DNA of 64,000 nucleotides from Thalassobacillus sp043497085. GTDB taxonomy: Bacteria > Bacillota > Bacilli > Bacillales > Halobacillaceae. Where the stretch lies: assembly GCA_043497085.1 (NCBI GenBank), contig JBIEKI010000004.1; one strand, 5' to 3'. Positions 43,387-52,128 of this stretch are shown in pieces; position 1 is the first letter of the stretch, and the number at the start of each line of letters is the position of its first letter. The position numbers and the translations under genes were made by a program. The notes under the pieces were generated by a model, which worked only from the letters and a program-made list of their open reading frames with translations, had not been told where the DNA came from and made no database searches.

Positions 43387-44166
43387 TTATTCAAACATGG
43401 TTGTGTTCATTTCTTTTATGGCTGCTTTTTCAAGCCTGGAAACCTGCGCTTGAGATATTCCGATTTCATCCGCCACTTCCATTTGCGTTTTTCCTTGGAA
43501 GAAACGTTTCGTTAAAATCATTTTTTCCCGGTCATTCAACCGCTTCATGCCTTCTCTTAGAGATAATTCATCAAGCCATACCGAGTCTTTATGCTTTTCG
43601 TCCTTTAGTTGATCCATGACGAATATTGGATCTCCTCCATCATTGTAGATCGGTTCGAACAATGAAACCGGATCCTGGATAGCATCCATAGCGAAGACGA
43701 CATCTTCGTGGGGGACCCCCATTTCCTTGGCTATTTCAGCGGGTGCCGGATCCTTTGAACGTTCACTGATTAACTTCTCCCGCATCTGCAAGGCTTTATA
43801 CGCGGTATCGCGTAACGAACGTGATACACGGATCGGGTTGTTATCCCGAAGGTACCTGCGGATTTCACCAATAATCATCGGAACAGCATAAGTAGAAAAC
43901 TTTACATTATGGCTTAAATCAAAATTATCGATGGATTTCATAAGACCAATACAACCCACCTGGAAAAGATCATCCACGTACTCGCCACGGTTATTGAACC
44001 GCTGAATGACACTCAATACCAGTCGTAAGTTGCCATTGACTAGTTCCTCCCTGGCAGATCGGTCTCCACTTTGCATCCGTTTGAACAAAATACGCATTTC
44101 ATCATTTTTAAGTACTGGAAGCTTAGATGTATCTACACCACATATTTCAACTTTATGTCTAGTCAC
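43387..44166 (-). CDS. sigG: RNA polymerase sporulation sigma factor SigG
   Basis: SigG drives late forespore genes, including germination receptors and small acid-soluble proteins. The 259 residues start TRHKVEICGVDTSKLPVL, a SigG-specific leader that binds anti-sigma factors, then regions 2 (RLVLSVIQRFNNRGEYVDDLFQVGCIGLMK), 3 and 4 (KTQMEVADEIGISQAQVSRLE). Start is GTG with GGGAGGG nine bases upstream. It lies 119 bases downstream of sigE and can be reached by read-through or its own forespore promoter. Confidence 0.96.
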   Translation of the reverse strand: MTRHKVEICGVDTSKLPVLKNDEMRILFKRMQSGDRSAREELVNGNLRLVLSVIQRFNNRGEYVDDLFQVGCIGLMKSIDNFDLSHNVKFSTYAVPMIIGEIRRYLRDNNPIRVSRSLRDTAYKALQMREKLISERSKDPAPAEIAKEMGVPHEDVVFAMDAIQDPVSLFEPIYNDGGDPIFVMDQLKDEKHKDSVWLDELSLREGMKRLNDREKMILTKRFFQGKTQMEVADEIGISQAQVSRLEKAAIKEMNTTMFE

Positions 44167-44198
44167 GGTATTTTACCCTCCCAGGAAGCTATTCACGA

Positions 44199-44234
44199 TT
44201 CAGTATCTCCCCGGGCTGGGAATTATATGCATAT
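44199..44234 (-). promoter_or_regulatory. Possible SigF/SigG promoter of sigG
   Basis: In the sigE-sigG gap, minus strand, GCATA is followed after 18 bases by GATACTGA. This resembles the forespore consensus (GYATA, then CATACTA at 17-18 bases). The spacing is right but two -10 positions differ. Confidence 0.4.
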
Positions 44235-44284
44235 CCAATTAAGACAAAACAGCGAACGTATGTTTCAAAAATACCGGGAAAGTG

Positions 44285-45004
44285 CTATACCATCTTGTTA
44301 AATTCCCGTTTCAATCTTTTAATAATTTTTTTCTCAAGCCTTGAAATATAGGACTGGGATATACCGAGCATGTCGGCGACATCTTTTTGGGTCTTTTCTT
44401 CTTTATCCACAAGGCCGAACCGGAGCTCCATGATTTGCTTTTCCCTGTCATTCAGCTGTTCTAATGCTTTTTTCAATAACCGTTTATCGACTTTATCTTC
44501 GATACCTTTGGTAATGATATCTTCCTCCGTACCGAGAATATCAGATAGCAGCAGTTCATTTCCATCCCAATCGACGTTCAACGGTTCGTCGAAAGAAACT
44601 TCTGACTTTAATTTATTGCTTTTCCGCAGATGCATGAGAATTTCATTTTCGATACAGCGAGAGGCGTAAGTAGCAAGCTTGATTTTCTTTTCTGGATTAA
44701 AGGTATTCACGGCTTTGATCAATCCAATTGTGCCAATGCTGATCAAATCTTCGATATTCAAACCAGTGTTTTCGAATTTTCGTGCAATATAGACGACCAG
44801 CCGCAAATTACGTTCAATCAACATCGCCCTTGCGGCTTTATCCCCTTTCGGCAGCCGCTTTAACAGCTCTGCCTCTTCTTCTCTTGATAACGGAGGGGGA
44901 AGCGCTTCGCTTCCTCCTATGTAATAAATTTCATTTGTTTTCAAGCCAAGCTTCAATAAAATCCGATAATACCAGAGTCGTAACTTCAACTTCCATTTGC
45001 TCAT
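44285..45004 (-). CDS. sigE: RNA polymerase sporulation sigma factor SigE (pro-form)
   Basis: SigE controls early mother-cell genes. It is made as inactive pro-SigE; the first about 27 residues (MSKWKLKLRLWYYRILLKLG...) form the membrane-bound pro-sequence that SpoIIGA removes. Region 2 (NLRLVVYIARKFENTGLNIE, DLISIGTIGLIKAVNTF) and region 4 (TQKDVADMLGISQSYISRLE) are intact. 239 residues is the normal length. It lies 17 bases after spoIIGA. Confidence 0.97.
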   Translation of the reverse strand: MSKWKLKLRLWYYRILLKLGLKTNEIYYIGGSEALPPPLSREEEAELLKRLPKGDKAARAMLIERNLRLVVYIARKFENTGLNIEDLISIGTIGLIKAVNTFNPEKKIKLATYASRCIENEILMHLRKSNKLKSEVSFDEPLNVDWDGNELLLSDILGTEEDIITKGIEDKVDKRLLKKALEQLNDREKQIMELRFGLVDKEEKTQKDVADMLGISQSYISRLEKKIIKRLKREFNKMV

Positions 45005-45021
45005 ATCAAAACCCCTTCCTT

Positions 45022-45936
45022 TTAAGCTACTTTTCCTTTTTGCATCATTTCCGGATGAAGCAGGACATGATAGCTGTCATCATCCGTCAATCTGCCGAAC
45101 TGCAGACCCAGTAGCGGAGCATGCATGCTGATTTTTTTCTTCTCATCACTAACTAATTCGATTTTGTCTAATTGTATGGCCAGCATTAATTTCCTTTCTC
45201 CACTGGCACCCTTGTATGGAATGAAATGGACGGATTCCTGTAACGAATCAGGGATCCGGTTAATGTCATAACTTTCTTCCACTTCTTTAAGCTCCGACCA
45301 TTCCTCCTCGGTGACAAACGCACGGAATACCTCTTCATCTCCAAGAAAAACCAGCTTGTTTGTCAACGGGTCACTCAAATGATTTCCACTATCCACCAAA
45401 CCGGTGGAAACAGCTTTTCTCCCTTTCCACTCTAAAATAACTTCATAAATTTCCTCGTATTTCAATTTCAATATTGCAATCCGCTGTAAGCGATGTTTTG
45501 TAAACCACCAGGCAACAGGAAACCCAATAAGTACAAATATCCAACTGATTGGATCGCCATAGCCTGTTGAGAAGGTGACCATTCCTGGTGCAGACATCTG
45601 GACATTCATTTTCAAGAAAAAATGACTGGCAAACAGGGCGCCTCCAATCGCAAAAGTGACAAAATAGAAACTGGTCAAGTTACGTAAATAAACGGATATA
45701 GACTTATAAGGGAATGCTGCCAATATGATAACCATCGAATAAGCAAATTTTCCTAATGGAGATACTAGCCAGGAATCTGAAAAAAATATCGTCAGAGGTA
45801 CAATAAGGGAGGCGATCAGAGCAGCAAACATAATTCTTCGCATCGTTGTATAAGACTTTGTGACTGCCTGGGTTATAATCAGAATCATTCCATCTACCAA
45901 AAAATTAAGCAGCCATACGGCGTCGAGATAGATCAT
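45022..45936 (-). CDS. spoIIGA: Sporulation sigma-E factor-processing peptidase SpoIIGA
   Basis: SpoIIGA is a membrane aspartic protease that cuts pro-SigE after a signal from the forespore protein SpoIIR. Five N-terminal membrane helices (about 5-150) precede a cytoplasmic protease domain with the catalytic STGLVDSGNHLSDPLT near 180-195. 304 residues from ATG 45936; a GTG one codon earlier is possible, but the ATG is nine bases after AAGGAG. The dedicated Spo0A-type promoter is 34 bases upstream. Confidence 0.95.
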   Translation of the reverse strand: MIYLDAVWLLNFLVDGMILIITQAVTKSYTTMRRIMFAALIASLIVPLTIFFSDSWLVSPLGKFAYSMVIILAAFPYKSISVYLRNLTSFYFVTFAIGGALFASHFFLKMNVQMSAPGMVTFSTGYGDPISWIFVLIGFPVAWWFTKHRLQRIAILKLKYEEIYEVILEWKGRKAVSTGLVDSGNHLSDPLTNKLVFLGDEEVFRAFVTEEEWSELKEVEESYDINRIPDSLQESVHFIPYKGASGERKLMLAIQLDKIELVSDEKKKISMHAPLLGLQFGRLTDDDSYHVLLHPEMMQKGKVA

Positions 45937-45973
45937 CACCTCTTTCTCCTTTTCTCAATAAATAGTGATACCA

Positions 45974-46007
45974 AGTATAAGACATGCTGTTCCTAAAAGT
46001 CTGTCAC
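45974..46007 (-). promoter_or_regulatory. Spo0A-activated spoIIG promoter with 22-bp spacer
   Basis: On the minus strand GTGACA (46002-46007) and TATACT (45974-45979) are separated by exactly 22 bases. The B. subtilis spoIIG promoter is known for the same over-long spacer, which makes SigA polymerase dependent on Spo0A. Confidence 0.82.
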
Positions 46008-46016
46008 TTTCTGCCA
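46000..46016 (-). promoter_or_regulatory. Tandem Spo0A-like boxes at the spoIIG -35
   Basis: Two copies of TGNCAGA (TGGCAGA at 46010-46016 and TGACAGA at 46000-46006) are spaced 10 bp apart, one overlapping the -35. They are near matches to the 0A box TGNCGAA and have the arrangement of the B. subtilis spoIIG sites. A perfect TGTCGAA lies farther upstream on the other strand at 46090-46096. Confidence 0.6.
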
Positions 46017-46100
46017 TGACAGGAAGACTTTTTTTAGCCGATTTTGTCGCTGTCCGATAAGCATCCTTATCAAGTCGAGCATTAAAGCATGTCGAAACGT

Positions 46101-46133
46101 AAAAAAGGCTTCCTGGTACCAGGAAGCCTTTTA
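46101..46133. terminator. Terminator between ftsZ and spoIIGA
   Basis: AAAAAAGGCTTCCTGG and CCAGGAAGCCTTTT pair perfectly across a short loop. On the minus strand a T6 tract follows. It isolates spoIIGA from ftsZ transcription. Confidence 0.88.
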
Positions 46134-46187
46134 TGATTGAGACGGAAGAGGATACTGGAAATTCAAAGGTTTAACGGAGGACATAAC

Positions 46188-46221
46188 AAAGAGCCTCCTG
46201 CTGAATGGCAGGAGGCTCTTT
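46188..46221 (-). terminator. First terminator after ftsZ
   Basis: AAAGAGCCTCCTG and CAGGAGGCTCTTT form a perfect 13-bp stem 12 bases after the ftsZ stop. The T tract is short, which may be why a second terminator follows at 46101-46133. Confidence 0.8.
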
Positions 46222-46232
46222 CATTATTGTTA

Positions 46233-47399
46233 CTATCGTCTACGGTTGCGATTTCTTAAAAATGTCGGGATATCCAATGTGTCTTCTTCTTGATTACCAC
46301 CACGCTGTTGGGATGGCATTTCCTGCTGGCGTGGCTCTTCTCTTCTTCTCTCCAGACGGTCTGGCTGTTGTTGCTGCTGATTAACGCCGCCCCCGCCCAT
46401 TTGGCCAAGAGCCGGACGCTGTTTGTTCTGGCTCTGGCTCAATTGAGCTTCATCGAAACCAGTTGCAATTACAGTTACGACAATTTCATCTTTCAGGTTC
46501 TCATTTATCACGGAACCGAAGATGACGTTTACTTCCTGGTCGGCTGCTGAAGTCACAATGTCAGCCGCCTCTTGTACTTCATACAAGCTTAAATTAGAAC
46601 CGCCGGTGATGTTCATCAATACACCGTGAGCGCCATCAATGGAAGTTTCCAGTAATGGGGAAGATATCGCTTTTTTAGCAGCTTCCACAGCACGGCTTTC
46701 ACCTGTTGCAATTCCAATTCCCATCAAAGCAGACCCTTTATCCATCATGATCGTCTTAACGTCTGCAAAGTCAACATTGATCAGACCTGGGACTGCAATC
46801 AAGTCAGAGATACCTTGGACACCTTGACGAAGCACATTATCCGCTTCACGGAATGCTTCCAGCATCGGCGTATTCTTATCAACAATTTCCAATAGTCGGT
46901 CATTTGGAATAACAATCAATGTATCCACGGCACTTTTCAGGGCATCTGTACCGCCTGTCGCCTGTACAGACCGCTTCTTACCTTCGAATGTAAATGGGCG
47001 TGTAACGACACCGACAGTCAATGCTCCTAGTTCTTTTGCCACGTTGGCGATGACAGGCGCTGCACCAGTACCGGTACCTCCACCCATACCAGCTGTAACG
47101 AACACCATGTCTGCCCCTTGCAAGGCTTCTTCCAGCTGTTCCTTACTTTCTTCCGCAGCCTTTTTACCTACTTCCGGGTTGGCACCTGCGCCAAGACCGC
47201 GGGTAAGTTTACCACCGATTTGCATTTTCACTTCTGCTTTAGAAAGATTCAAGGCTTGGGCGTCCGTGTTGACTGCGATAAATTCAACACCTTGCACTCC
47301 ATGTTCAATCATTCGGTTGACAGCGTTGCTTCCGCCGCCACCTACTCCAATAACTTTTATTGTTGCTAGTTGGTCCATGCTTGTATCAAAATCTAACAT
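46233..47399 (-). CDS. ftsZ: Cell division protein FtsZ
   Basis: FtsZ is the tubulin-like GTPase that forms the division ring. The GTP-binding signature GGGTGTGAAPVIA is near 104-116, IKVIGVGGGGSNAVNRMIE near 14-32, and the T7-loop region near 205-215 contains NVDFADV. After a Gln-rich linker the C-terminal peptide DIPTFLRNRNRRR, which binds FtsA and SepF, is intact. ATG 47399 is eight bases after GGGAGG and gives the typical MLDFDT start; 388 residues. Confidence 0.98.
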   Translation of the reverse strand: MLDFDTSMDQLATIKVIGVGGGGSNAVNRMIEHGVQGVEFIAVNTDAQALNLSKAEVKMQIGGKLTRGLGAGANPEVGKKAAEESKEQLEEALQGADMVFVTAGMGGGTGTGAAPVIANVAKELGALTVGVVTRPFTFEGKKRSVQATGGTDALKSAVDTLIVIPNDRLLEIVDKNTPMLEAFREADNVLRQGVQGISDLIAVPGLINVDFADVKTIMMDKGSALMGIGIATGESRAVEAAKKAISSPLLETSIDGAHGVLMNITGGSNLSLYEVQEAADIVTSAADQEVNVIFGSVINENLKDEIVVTVIATGFDEAQLSQSQNKQRPALGQMGGGGVNQQQQQPDRLERRREEPRQQEMPSQQRGGNQEEDTLDIPTFLRNRNRRR

Positions 47400-47473
47400 T
47401 TTTCGTTCCTCCCAGTTCAAAGATTACGAGACTTATTTTAGCTTCCATTCGTCGGATATGAAGGAAACGTTGT

Positions 47474-48778
47474 TTAGTCGAAAAAGTATTTCAGTAGATT
47501 AGATAATCCTGATTCTTTTTTCTCTTTTTCTTCCTTAACAGGCTTTTCTTGTGGTTCTTGTTGTTTTACGGCACTCCGTTTCTGCTTTTTCGGTCTCGGT
47601 TGTTGATGTTCTCCCATTTGTACAGATGGAAAAATCTCTTTTCCTTGTATTTTCGCATTACGATAAGCGAATTGCAAGATACCGACACCACTTGTGAATT
47701 GAGGTTCACGAACCCCGATATAATCCGGGATCGCCAATCGGATATTCGCATGGAAGATATCCTGTGCCAACTCCATCACACCAGGCATACTCATTGTGCC
47801 ACCTGTCAGTACGAAACCTCCAGGAAGATCTTTTACTCCCATCCGGTGGATTTCTTGTGCTGCAAAAACATAAATCTCTTCTAGTCTAGCTTCAATCATA
47901 TCAGATAATTGCAATTGATTGAATGTTTGTTTTCGATTACTTCCGATAATTGTTACTTCAAATTGTTCTTCTTCCCGGGCATCATCGAAAAAGGCATGTC
48001 CATGTTCCAATTTGATTTCCTCTGCTTCTTCCGTAGAAGTCCTCAAACCGATTGATAAGTCTTTCGTAATATTATCCCCGCCTAAAGCGGTCATGCTTGT
48101 CCCTTTCAGGTGTCCATCTTCAAAGACGGAAACAGTAGTGCTTCCACCTCCGATATCGATCAATGCAACACCTAGATTCTTTTCATCATCAGATAATGCC
48201 ACTGTACCTGCAGCAAGTGGCTGAAGGCATATATCCAACACTTGAAGTTCAGCTCTTTCCACACACTTCAGCAAGTTATGTAGCACAGTTTTTGAACAAG
48301 TTATGATTGTTCCTTCCATTTCCAGGCGTACGCCGATCATCCCACGTGGATCTGTAATTTCATCCTGTCCATCTACAATGAACTGTTTAGGAATGACATC
48401 GATGATTTCACGTTCCGGAGGTATGGAAATGACTTGCGCGGCATCGATGACGCGCTTGATGTCTTCATTTCCGATCTCCCTGTCGTCGCTGGACACAGCT
48501 ACCACACCATGACATGGCTGCAGCTGAATATGATTCCCGTTCACCCCGACAACGACTCGATCTATTTTCATATCGACCATTCTCTCCGCCTGCTCGACTG
48601 CCGAACGGATGGACTGGACCGTTTGGTCGATATCTACGATTGCTCCTTTTTTCATACCATTTGATTTTGCGGTACCCACACCGATGATATTAAGGGAATC
48701 ATTTAAGATTTCCCCAATGATCACTTTAATACGGGTGGTTCCGATATCTAAACTTACTAGAATTTCATTTTGATTCAA
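47474..48778 (-). CDS. ftsA: Cell division protein FtsA
   Basis: FtsA is an actin-like ATPase that tethers FtsZ to the membrane and recruits later division proteins. VSLDIGTTRIKVIIGE near 8-23 is the phosphate-1 motif, VALIDIGGGSTTVSVFE near 203-219 phosphate-2, and FVLTGGTMSMPGVMELA near 335-351 the adenosine motif. The C-terminal amphipathic helix SGLSNLLKYFFD is the membrane anchor. Start is TTG 48778, eight bases after GGAGGTG, giving MNQNEILVSLD; an ATG 14 codons upstream would put this site inside the gene. 434 residues. Confidence 0.97.
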   Translation of the reverse strand: MNQNEILVSLDIGTTRIKVIIGEILNDSLNIIGVGTAKSNGMKKGAIVDIDQTVQSIRSAVEQAERMVDMKIDRVVVGVNGNHIQLQPCHGVVAVSSDDREIGNEDIKRVIDAAQVISIPPEREIIDVIPKQFIVDGQDEITDPRGMIGVRLEMEGTIITCSKTVLHNLLKCVERAELQVLDICLQPLAAGTVALSDDEKNLGVALIDIGGGSTTVSVFEDGHLKGTSMTALGGDNITKDLSIGLRTSTEEAEEIKLEHGHAFFDDAREEEQFEVTIIGSNRKQTFNQLQLSDMIEARLEEIYVFAAQEIHRMGVKDLPGGFVLTGGTMSMPGVMELAQDIFHANIRLAIPDYIGVREPQFTSGVGILQFAYRNAKIQGKEIFPSVQMGEHQQPRPKKQKRSAVKQQEPQEKPVKEEKEKKESGLSNLLKYFFD

Positions 48779-48820
48779 AAGCGATGCACCTCCTGCACTA
48801 AAGGCATATGAATAGTTCAA

Positions 48821-48849
48821 ATATTATCGAATATAAGAAGAAAATACAA
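48821..48849 (-). promoter_or_regulatory. SigA-type promoter for ftsA-ftsZ
   Basis: On the minus strand TTGTAT (48844-48849) and TAATAT (48821-48826) are 17 bases apart, in the 180-base gap between sbp and ftsA. B. subtilis ftsAZ also has promoters here. Confidence 0.55.
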
Positions 48850-48961
48850 TCCATTTCACCTTTCGTAAATAGATTGATATATTATGTGGTTCTTTTCGCT
48901 CACATAACTGGAAATAGAATCAATTCATGTTCTGTTTCCACAGAAAGCCGTGATAATCCTC

Positions 48962-49330
48962 TTATTTTTCCGTATTTTTTTTTAGTTTGTTCGAAGTACG
49001 CAGATTACTGATTAAATGTCTTCTGATAATCGCTATATTCTGGAATAAACGGACCCCAAACGCGAATACAGCAGCCAGATATAAATCGATACCGAGCTGT
49101 ACCCCTAAAAATGCCAATAAGGCAGCTAATGCTACGTTGGAAAAGAAACCAGTCAAAAATACAATGTCATCGAATTTCTTTTCTAACTGGGCCCGAATAC
49201 CGCCTAGCAATGTATCGAAAGCAGCAAGAACCGCTATGGTCAAGTAATCAGTGTATGCATCCGGCACACGGATATCTGTCAACAGACCCAGGACCATCCC
49301 GACCAATAAAAATGCAATCGGCAGCCACAT
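48962..49330 (-). CDS. sbp: Small basic protein Sbp (DUF1290)
   Basis: A 122-residue membrane protein with three to four hydrophobic helices (about 1-16, 27-40, 55-75, 78-98) and a basic C-terminus (RRHLISNLRTSNKLKK). Sbp is conserved beside ftsA in Bacillus; its role is unknown. Its start overlaps the stop of the DUF881 gene by one base. Confidence 0.92.
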   Translation of the reverse strand: MWLPIAFLLVGMVLGLLTDIRVPDAYTDYLTIAVLAAFDTLLGGIRAQLEKKFDDIVFLTGFFSNVALAALLAFLGVQLGIDLYLAAVFAFGVRLFQNIAIIRRHLISNLRTSNKLKKNTEK

Positions 49331-50064
49331 TAGTTTTCACCTGTTTCTTTACTGGAATCAAGCTCCAGTATTCCCAGCTGAAGATTATCATCATAGCCAG
49401 GAAGTTTCATATTTTTTTCCGCCTGCACATCCAAGGAAATATCATCAAGCGCGAACATATCCCTGGAGCGGCTGGCATTTACATAATCAAGCATTTTTTG
49501 TGGATTACTGGTAAGAACTTTTATCTCCACCGGTAAAGGCTGCATCGGCCGGTTATTCACATAGGTATCTCCATTTACATTCCTGATTGGAGATAAACTG
49601 ACCACCCTCTCCTCCCCTACCGCTATCCCTTCGGCACCAAATGTATTCAATTCATTGATCAGATGCGTCAACAAAGAGGGACTCACCGTCGGATAAGCAG
49701 GGGCATCTTCCTCCCACTCTTGAAAAATCGGAGCAAGTTTAATGGTGATGCCACTTCCTTCCAGTGAGGTCAACCCGGCTTGCTGCTCTAACTGCTCTAT
49801 AGAACCTTTCAAAGTTTCCAGCTTTTCTTCATCAGAAACTTCGTCATACTCTTCCAGGATACTATCCGCTTTGGTGATCTGCTCCAGTAACTCCTGCTGC
49901 AGCTTTTGCTGTTCCTGGAGTTCTTGTCGGACTTCCCATTGATCGCGCGTATCGCGAAGTTCAGGTTCTGAAGAAGCCGTTTGAAATTGAATGGCGACCA
50001 TAAAGCCAACAATTGCGAAAATGATTGACATGAGCCATTTACTACGCTTACTCACAGCATTCAC
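49330..50064 (-). CDS. ylxX: DUF881 family protein YlxX
   Basis: A 244-residue single-pass protein: membrane helix at 10-26, a coiled coil (about 38-90) and the extracellular DUF881 domain (about 98-225, GSGITIKLAPIF, LTHLINELNTFGAEGIAVGE, QPLPVEIKVLTSNPQKM). The function is unknown; the gene is one of two tandem DUF881 genes conserved between divIB and ftsA in Bacillus, suggesting an envelope or septum role. It overlaps its paralogue by four bases. Confidence 0.9.
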   Translation of the reverse strand: MNAVSKRSKWLMSIIFAIVGFMVAIQFQTASSEPELRDTRDQWEVRQELQEQQKLQQELLEQITKADSILEEYDEVSDEEKLETLKGSIEQLEQQAGLTSLEGSGITIKLAPIFQEWEEDAPAYPTVSPSLLTHLINELNTFGAEGIAVGEERVVSLSPIRNVNGDTYVNNRPMQPLPVEIKVLTSNPQKMLDYVNASRSRDMFALDDISLDVQAEKNMKLPGYDDNLQLGILELDSSKETGEN

Positions 50065-50762
50065 CCTTCACTGGAAAGTCTTGCATCCATCTGAATAGCC
50101 TCCGACTTTTCCAGCTCTACTTCAATATTGTCAGCGACCAGCTGATCGACAACCCCATTTTTCAATGAGAAACTGGAAAACAGCACTTCCGGATCGCCGA
50201 TCGCAGAAATGACAAATGGAGCGGGATGCTGTGTTCCATCCACTGTAATGACTGGGCCTGTACAAGCAAAATAACTGTTGCTGAGATATCGCTGGCCGTT
50301 GATAGCTATTGCTTTAGCTCCAGCACTCTTTAGCTCATTGACCACTTTATGGATATGAGGCTCATGCACAATATAATTGTTCGCATGCGCTTCATCGGGG
50401 ATATATTCCGCATCCCTGAGGGTTACCTTCATTCCTGGCCCTTCTACTGGCAGCTCTCCGGTAAGCAGCTGAAGTTTTTTCTTCCGTTCTACAAAATCTG
50501 CGATCTGTCGTTCGCTTGATGCCAAATTGTTTTCAAATTGCTGAATTTTTTCTGTTTTGCCTTGTAGTTCCTCCCGAAGCTCTTTGTTCTTTTCCTCTAA
50601 ATCAAGGAGCTGTTTCCGGTAAAAATATTCCTTTTCCCACGTGCGCTCGGTCAGTTTAACCATTTGGGACTCTGTATCGGCCTGTGTATAACTATAAGAT
50701 ACTAAGAATCCCGTTGCCAAGAGAACGAAAGCGAGAATGACATGCTTACCCTTGAGTTTCAT
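50061..50762 (-). CDS. ylxW: DUF881 family protein YlxW
   Basis: A 233-residue paralogue of the next gene: membrane helix at about 7-25, coiled coil (about 40-95), DUF881 domain (about 105-225, GPGMKVTLRDAEY, IHKVVNELKSAGAKAIAING, GPVITVDGTQHPAPFVISAI). Function unknown. ATG 50762 is seven bases after GAGGAG and overlaps the divIB stop by 17 bases; a longer reading would run far into divIB. Confidence 0.9.
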   Translation of the reverse strand: MKLKGKHVILAFVLLATGFLVSYSYTQADTESQMVKLTERTWEKEYFYRKQLLDLEEKNKELREELQGKTEKIQQFENNLASSERQIADFVERKKKLQLLTGELPVEGPGMKVTLRDAEYIPDEAHANNYIVHEPHIHKVVNELKSAGAKAIAINGQRYLSNSYFACTGPVITVDGTQHPAPFVISAIGDPEVLFSSFSLKNGVVDQLVADNIEVELEKSEAIQMDARLSSEG

Positions 50763-51570
50763 TTTCATTCTCCTCTGGCTCTGCTTGAGCGCCTTCTTCA
50801 TCTTCTGATGATTCTTGTTCAGATGTTGAATAAGCTTCAAAGTAAGCACCCACATCAATATGGATGATCCCTTTATCTTCCGGACCTAACTGAGTCACGA
50901 TTGAAGGGTATGCTCTCATTTTTTTAGAAAAGTTCCGGATCGTCCCCTGTACTTCATATCCATCATTCATATAAAGTTTGATTTGAAATGGATTATCATC
51001 GGTCGGCGTCCAGTGAATTTCAGATATCAGCCTGGCTATACTGGCTGGGAGTGCCCTCAGTTCTTTGGACATCTCTTCCAGGTAAGTAGCTTTATCGAAG
51101 CCAATCAAAAGTGGAGCATCGCCGTTTGTAACATGAAGCTCATAGGATTCCAGGCGTGTCCCATTTTCCAGGATAGGATAATAGCTGCCATCCAGCTTCA
51201 CATACCCGACCCGGTCAAATTCATCCACCTTGATTTGGATGGTATTTGGAAAGTTACGAGACACACTTGCTTCATTTACTTCTGGATGGGCCTTTACACT
51301 AGTTTGGATTTGTTGTTTATCCACTTGCCAAAAGTTCTCGTCTCCAGAGACATGGCTCATCTCCCTGACCTCTTCGTCTGTAACATGGACATTTCCACTG
51401 ACCTTGATATTCTTTACATGGCTAAGGGGGGACTGCAAGTAGACCACTATCGCAATCAATAAAAACAAAATTGTTAGGTAAAAGATCAAGCGTCTGTTCG
51501 CTTTTTTCTTCCGAGCCTGCTTCAACTTCGGAATGCGATCTTCAATGGACACAATATTCTTTTTCTCCAT
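50746..51570 (-). CDS. divIB: Cell division protein DivIB (FtsQ)
   Basis: DivIB is a bitopic septal protein that forms a complex with FtsL and DivIC and stabilises the divisome. A basic cytoplasmic N-terminus is followed by a membrane helix (about 27-46), the POTRA domain (about 50-120, SHVKNIKVSGNVHVTDEEV) and the beta domain. The last about 25 residues are very acidic and likely disordered. 274 residues. Its start is not linked to an upstream gene: the 650 bases before it lack murG and murB. Confidence 0.95.
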   Translation of the reverse strand: MEKKNIVSIEDRIPKLKQARKKKANRRLIFYLTILFLLIAIVVYLQSPLSHVKNIKVSGNVHVTDEEVREMSHVSGDENFWQVDKQQIQTSVKAHPEVNEASVSRNFPNTIQIKVDEFDRVGYVKLDGSYYPILENGTRLESYELHVTNGDAPLLIGFDKATYLEEMSKELRALPASIARLISEIHWTPTDDNPFQIKLYMNDGYEVQGTIRNFSKKMRAYPSIVTQLGPEDKGIIHIDVGAYFEAYSTSEQESSEDEEGAQAEPEENENETQG

Positions 51571-51874
51571 AATGGTGATTTCCCCTTAACATCGTTCAAT
51601 ATAATGAAAGACAGTTGTTATGTAGGAAAAATGTTTTTTGACCTTATGTTCCTATCATACATTACCTTTCAACTATCTTCCGTTGTTTCTAACAATTGGA
51701 AACAATTGTTACTCAGACCCCTCTGGTTTCAATCCTTCAAGAAAAAGCATCGGGTCACTCGAGTTAAGAAGTTATCGGTAGATGCAACCTAACCAACTGG
51801 TTTACCTGATTTGAGCCCAAACCCGTTTGAATGTACCCGCTTGAAAGTTTATTTAAACATTTATCTGCCCCTCC

Positions 51875-51883
51875 ATTTTATCA
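51875..51883 (-). promoter_or_regulatory. Possible extended -10 promoter for divIB
   Basis: On the minus strand TGATAAAAT matches TGnTATAAT with one mismatch. It lies about 305 bases before divIB, giving a long leader. Just after it, GGAGGGG precedes ATG TTT AAA TAA, a three-codon frame. Confidence 0.4.
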
Positions 51884-51974
51884 TGTTAGAACAAGTTTTG
51901 TGACTCTTAGTGTTAAAAACTTGATATTTTTTAAAGATTCACCATATTGAGTGGTAATTAAGACTCTCCGAACA

Positions 51975-52014
51975 AAAAAAGCCGAAACTATGCCCGTTCA
52001 CATAGTACGGCTTA
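51975..52014 (-). terminator. Terminator after spoVE
   Basis: On the minus strand AGCCGTACTATG and CATAGTTTCGGCT form a stem with a small mismatch and T7 follows. It closes the dcw transcript that ends with spoVE, about 210 bases after the stop. Confidence 0.82.
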
Positions 52015-52128
52015 TGTCATGTAAATTTGACTGTCATTGACAAATTTCTTTACTGCTACGAAAATTTCTTGATTTATAAAATTAAAATTAACTACAACGG
52101 GAAAAGTATACCACTCGATTGCCATAAG

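Noticed and set aside
46101..46221. Two inverted repeats between ftsZ and spoIIGA as a possible repeat array
   Set aside because: The two stems have different sequences and each behaves as an ordinary terminator.
51604..51792. 62-codon plus-strand frame in the divIB-spoVE gap
   Set aside because: No ribosome site, no recognisable protein pattern, and the sequence is AT-rich intergenic DNA.
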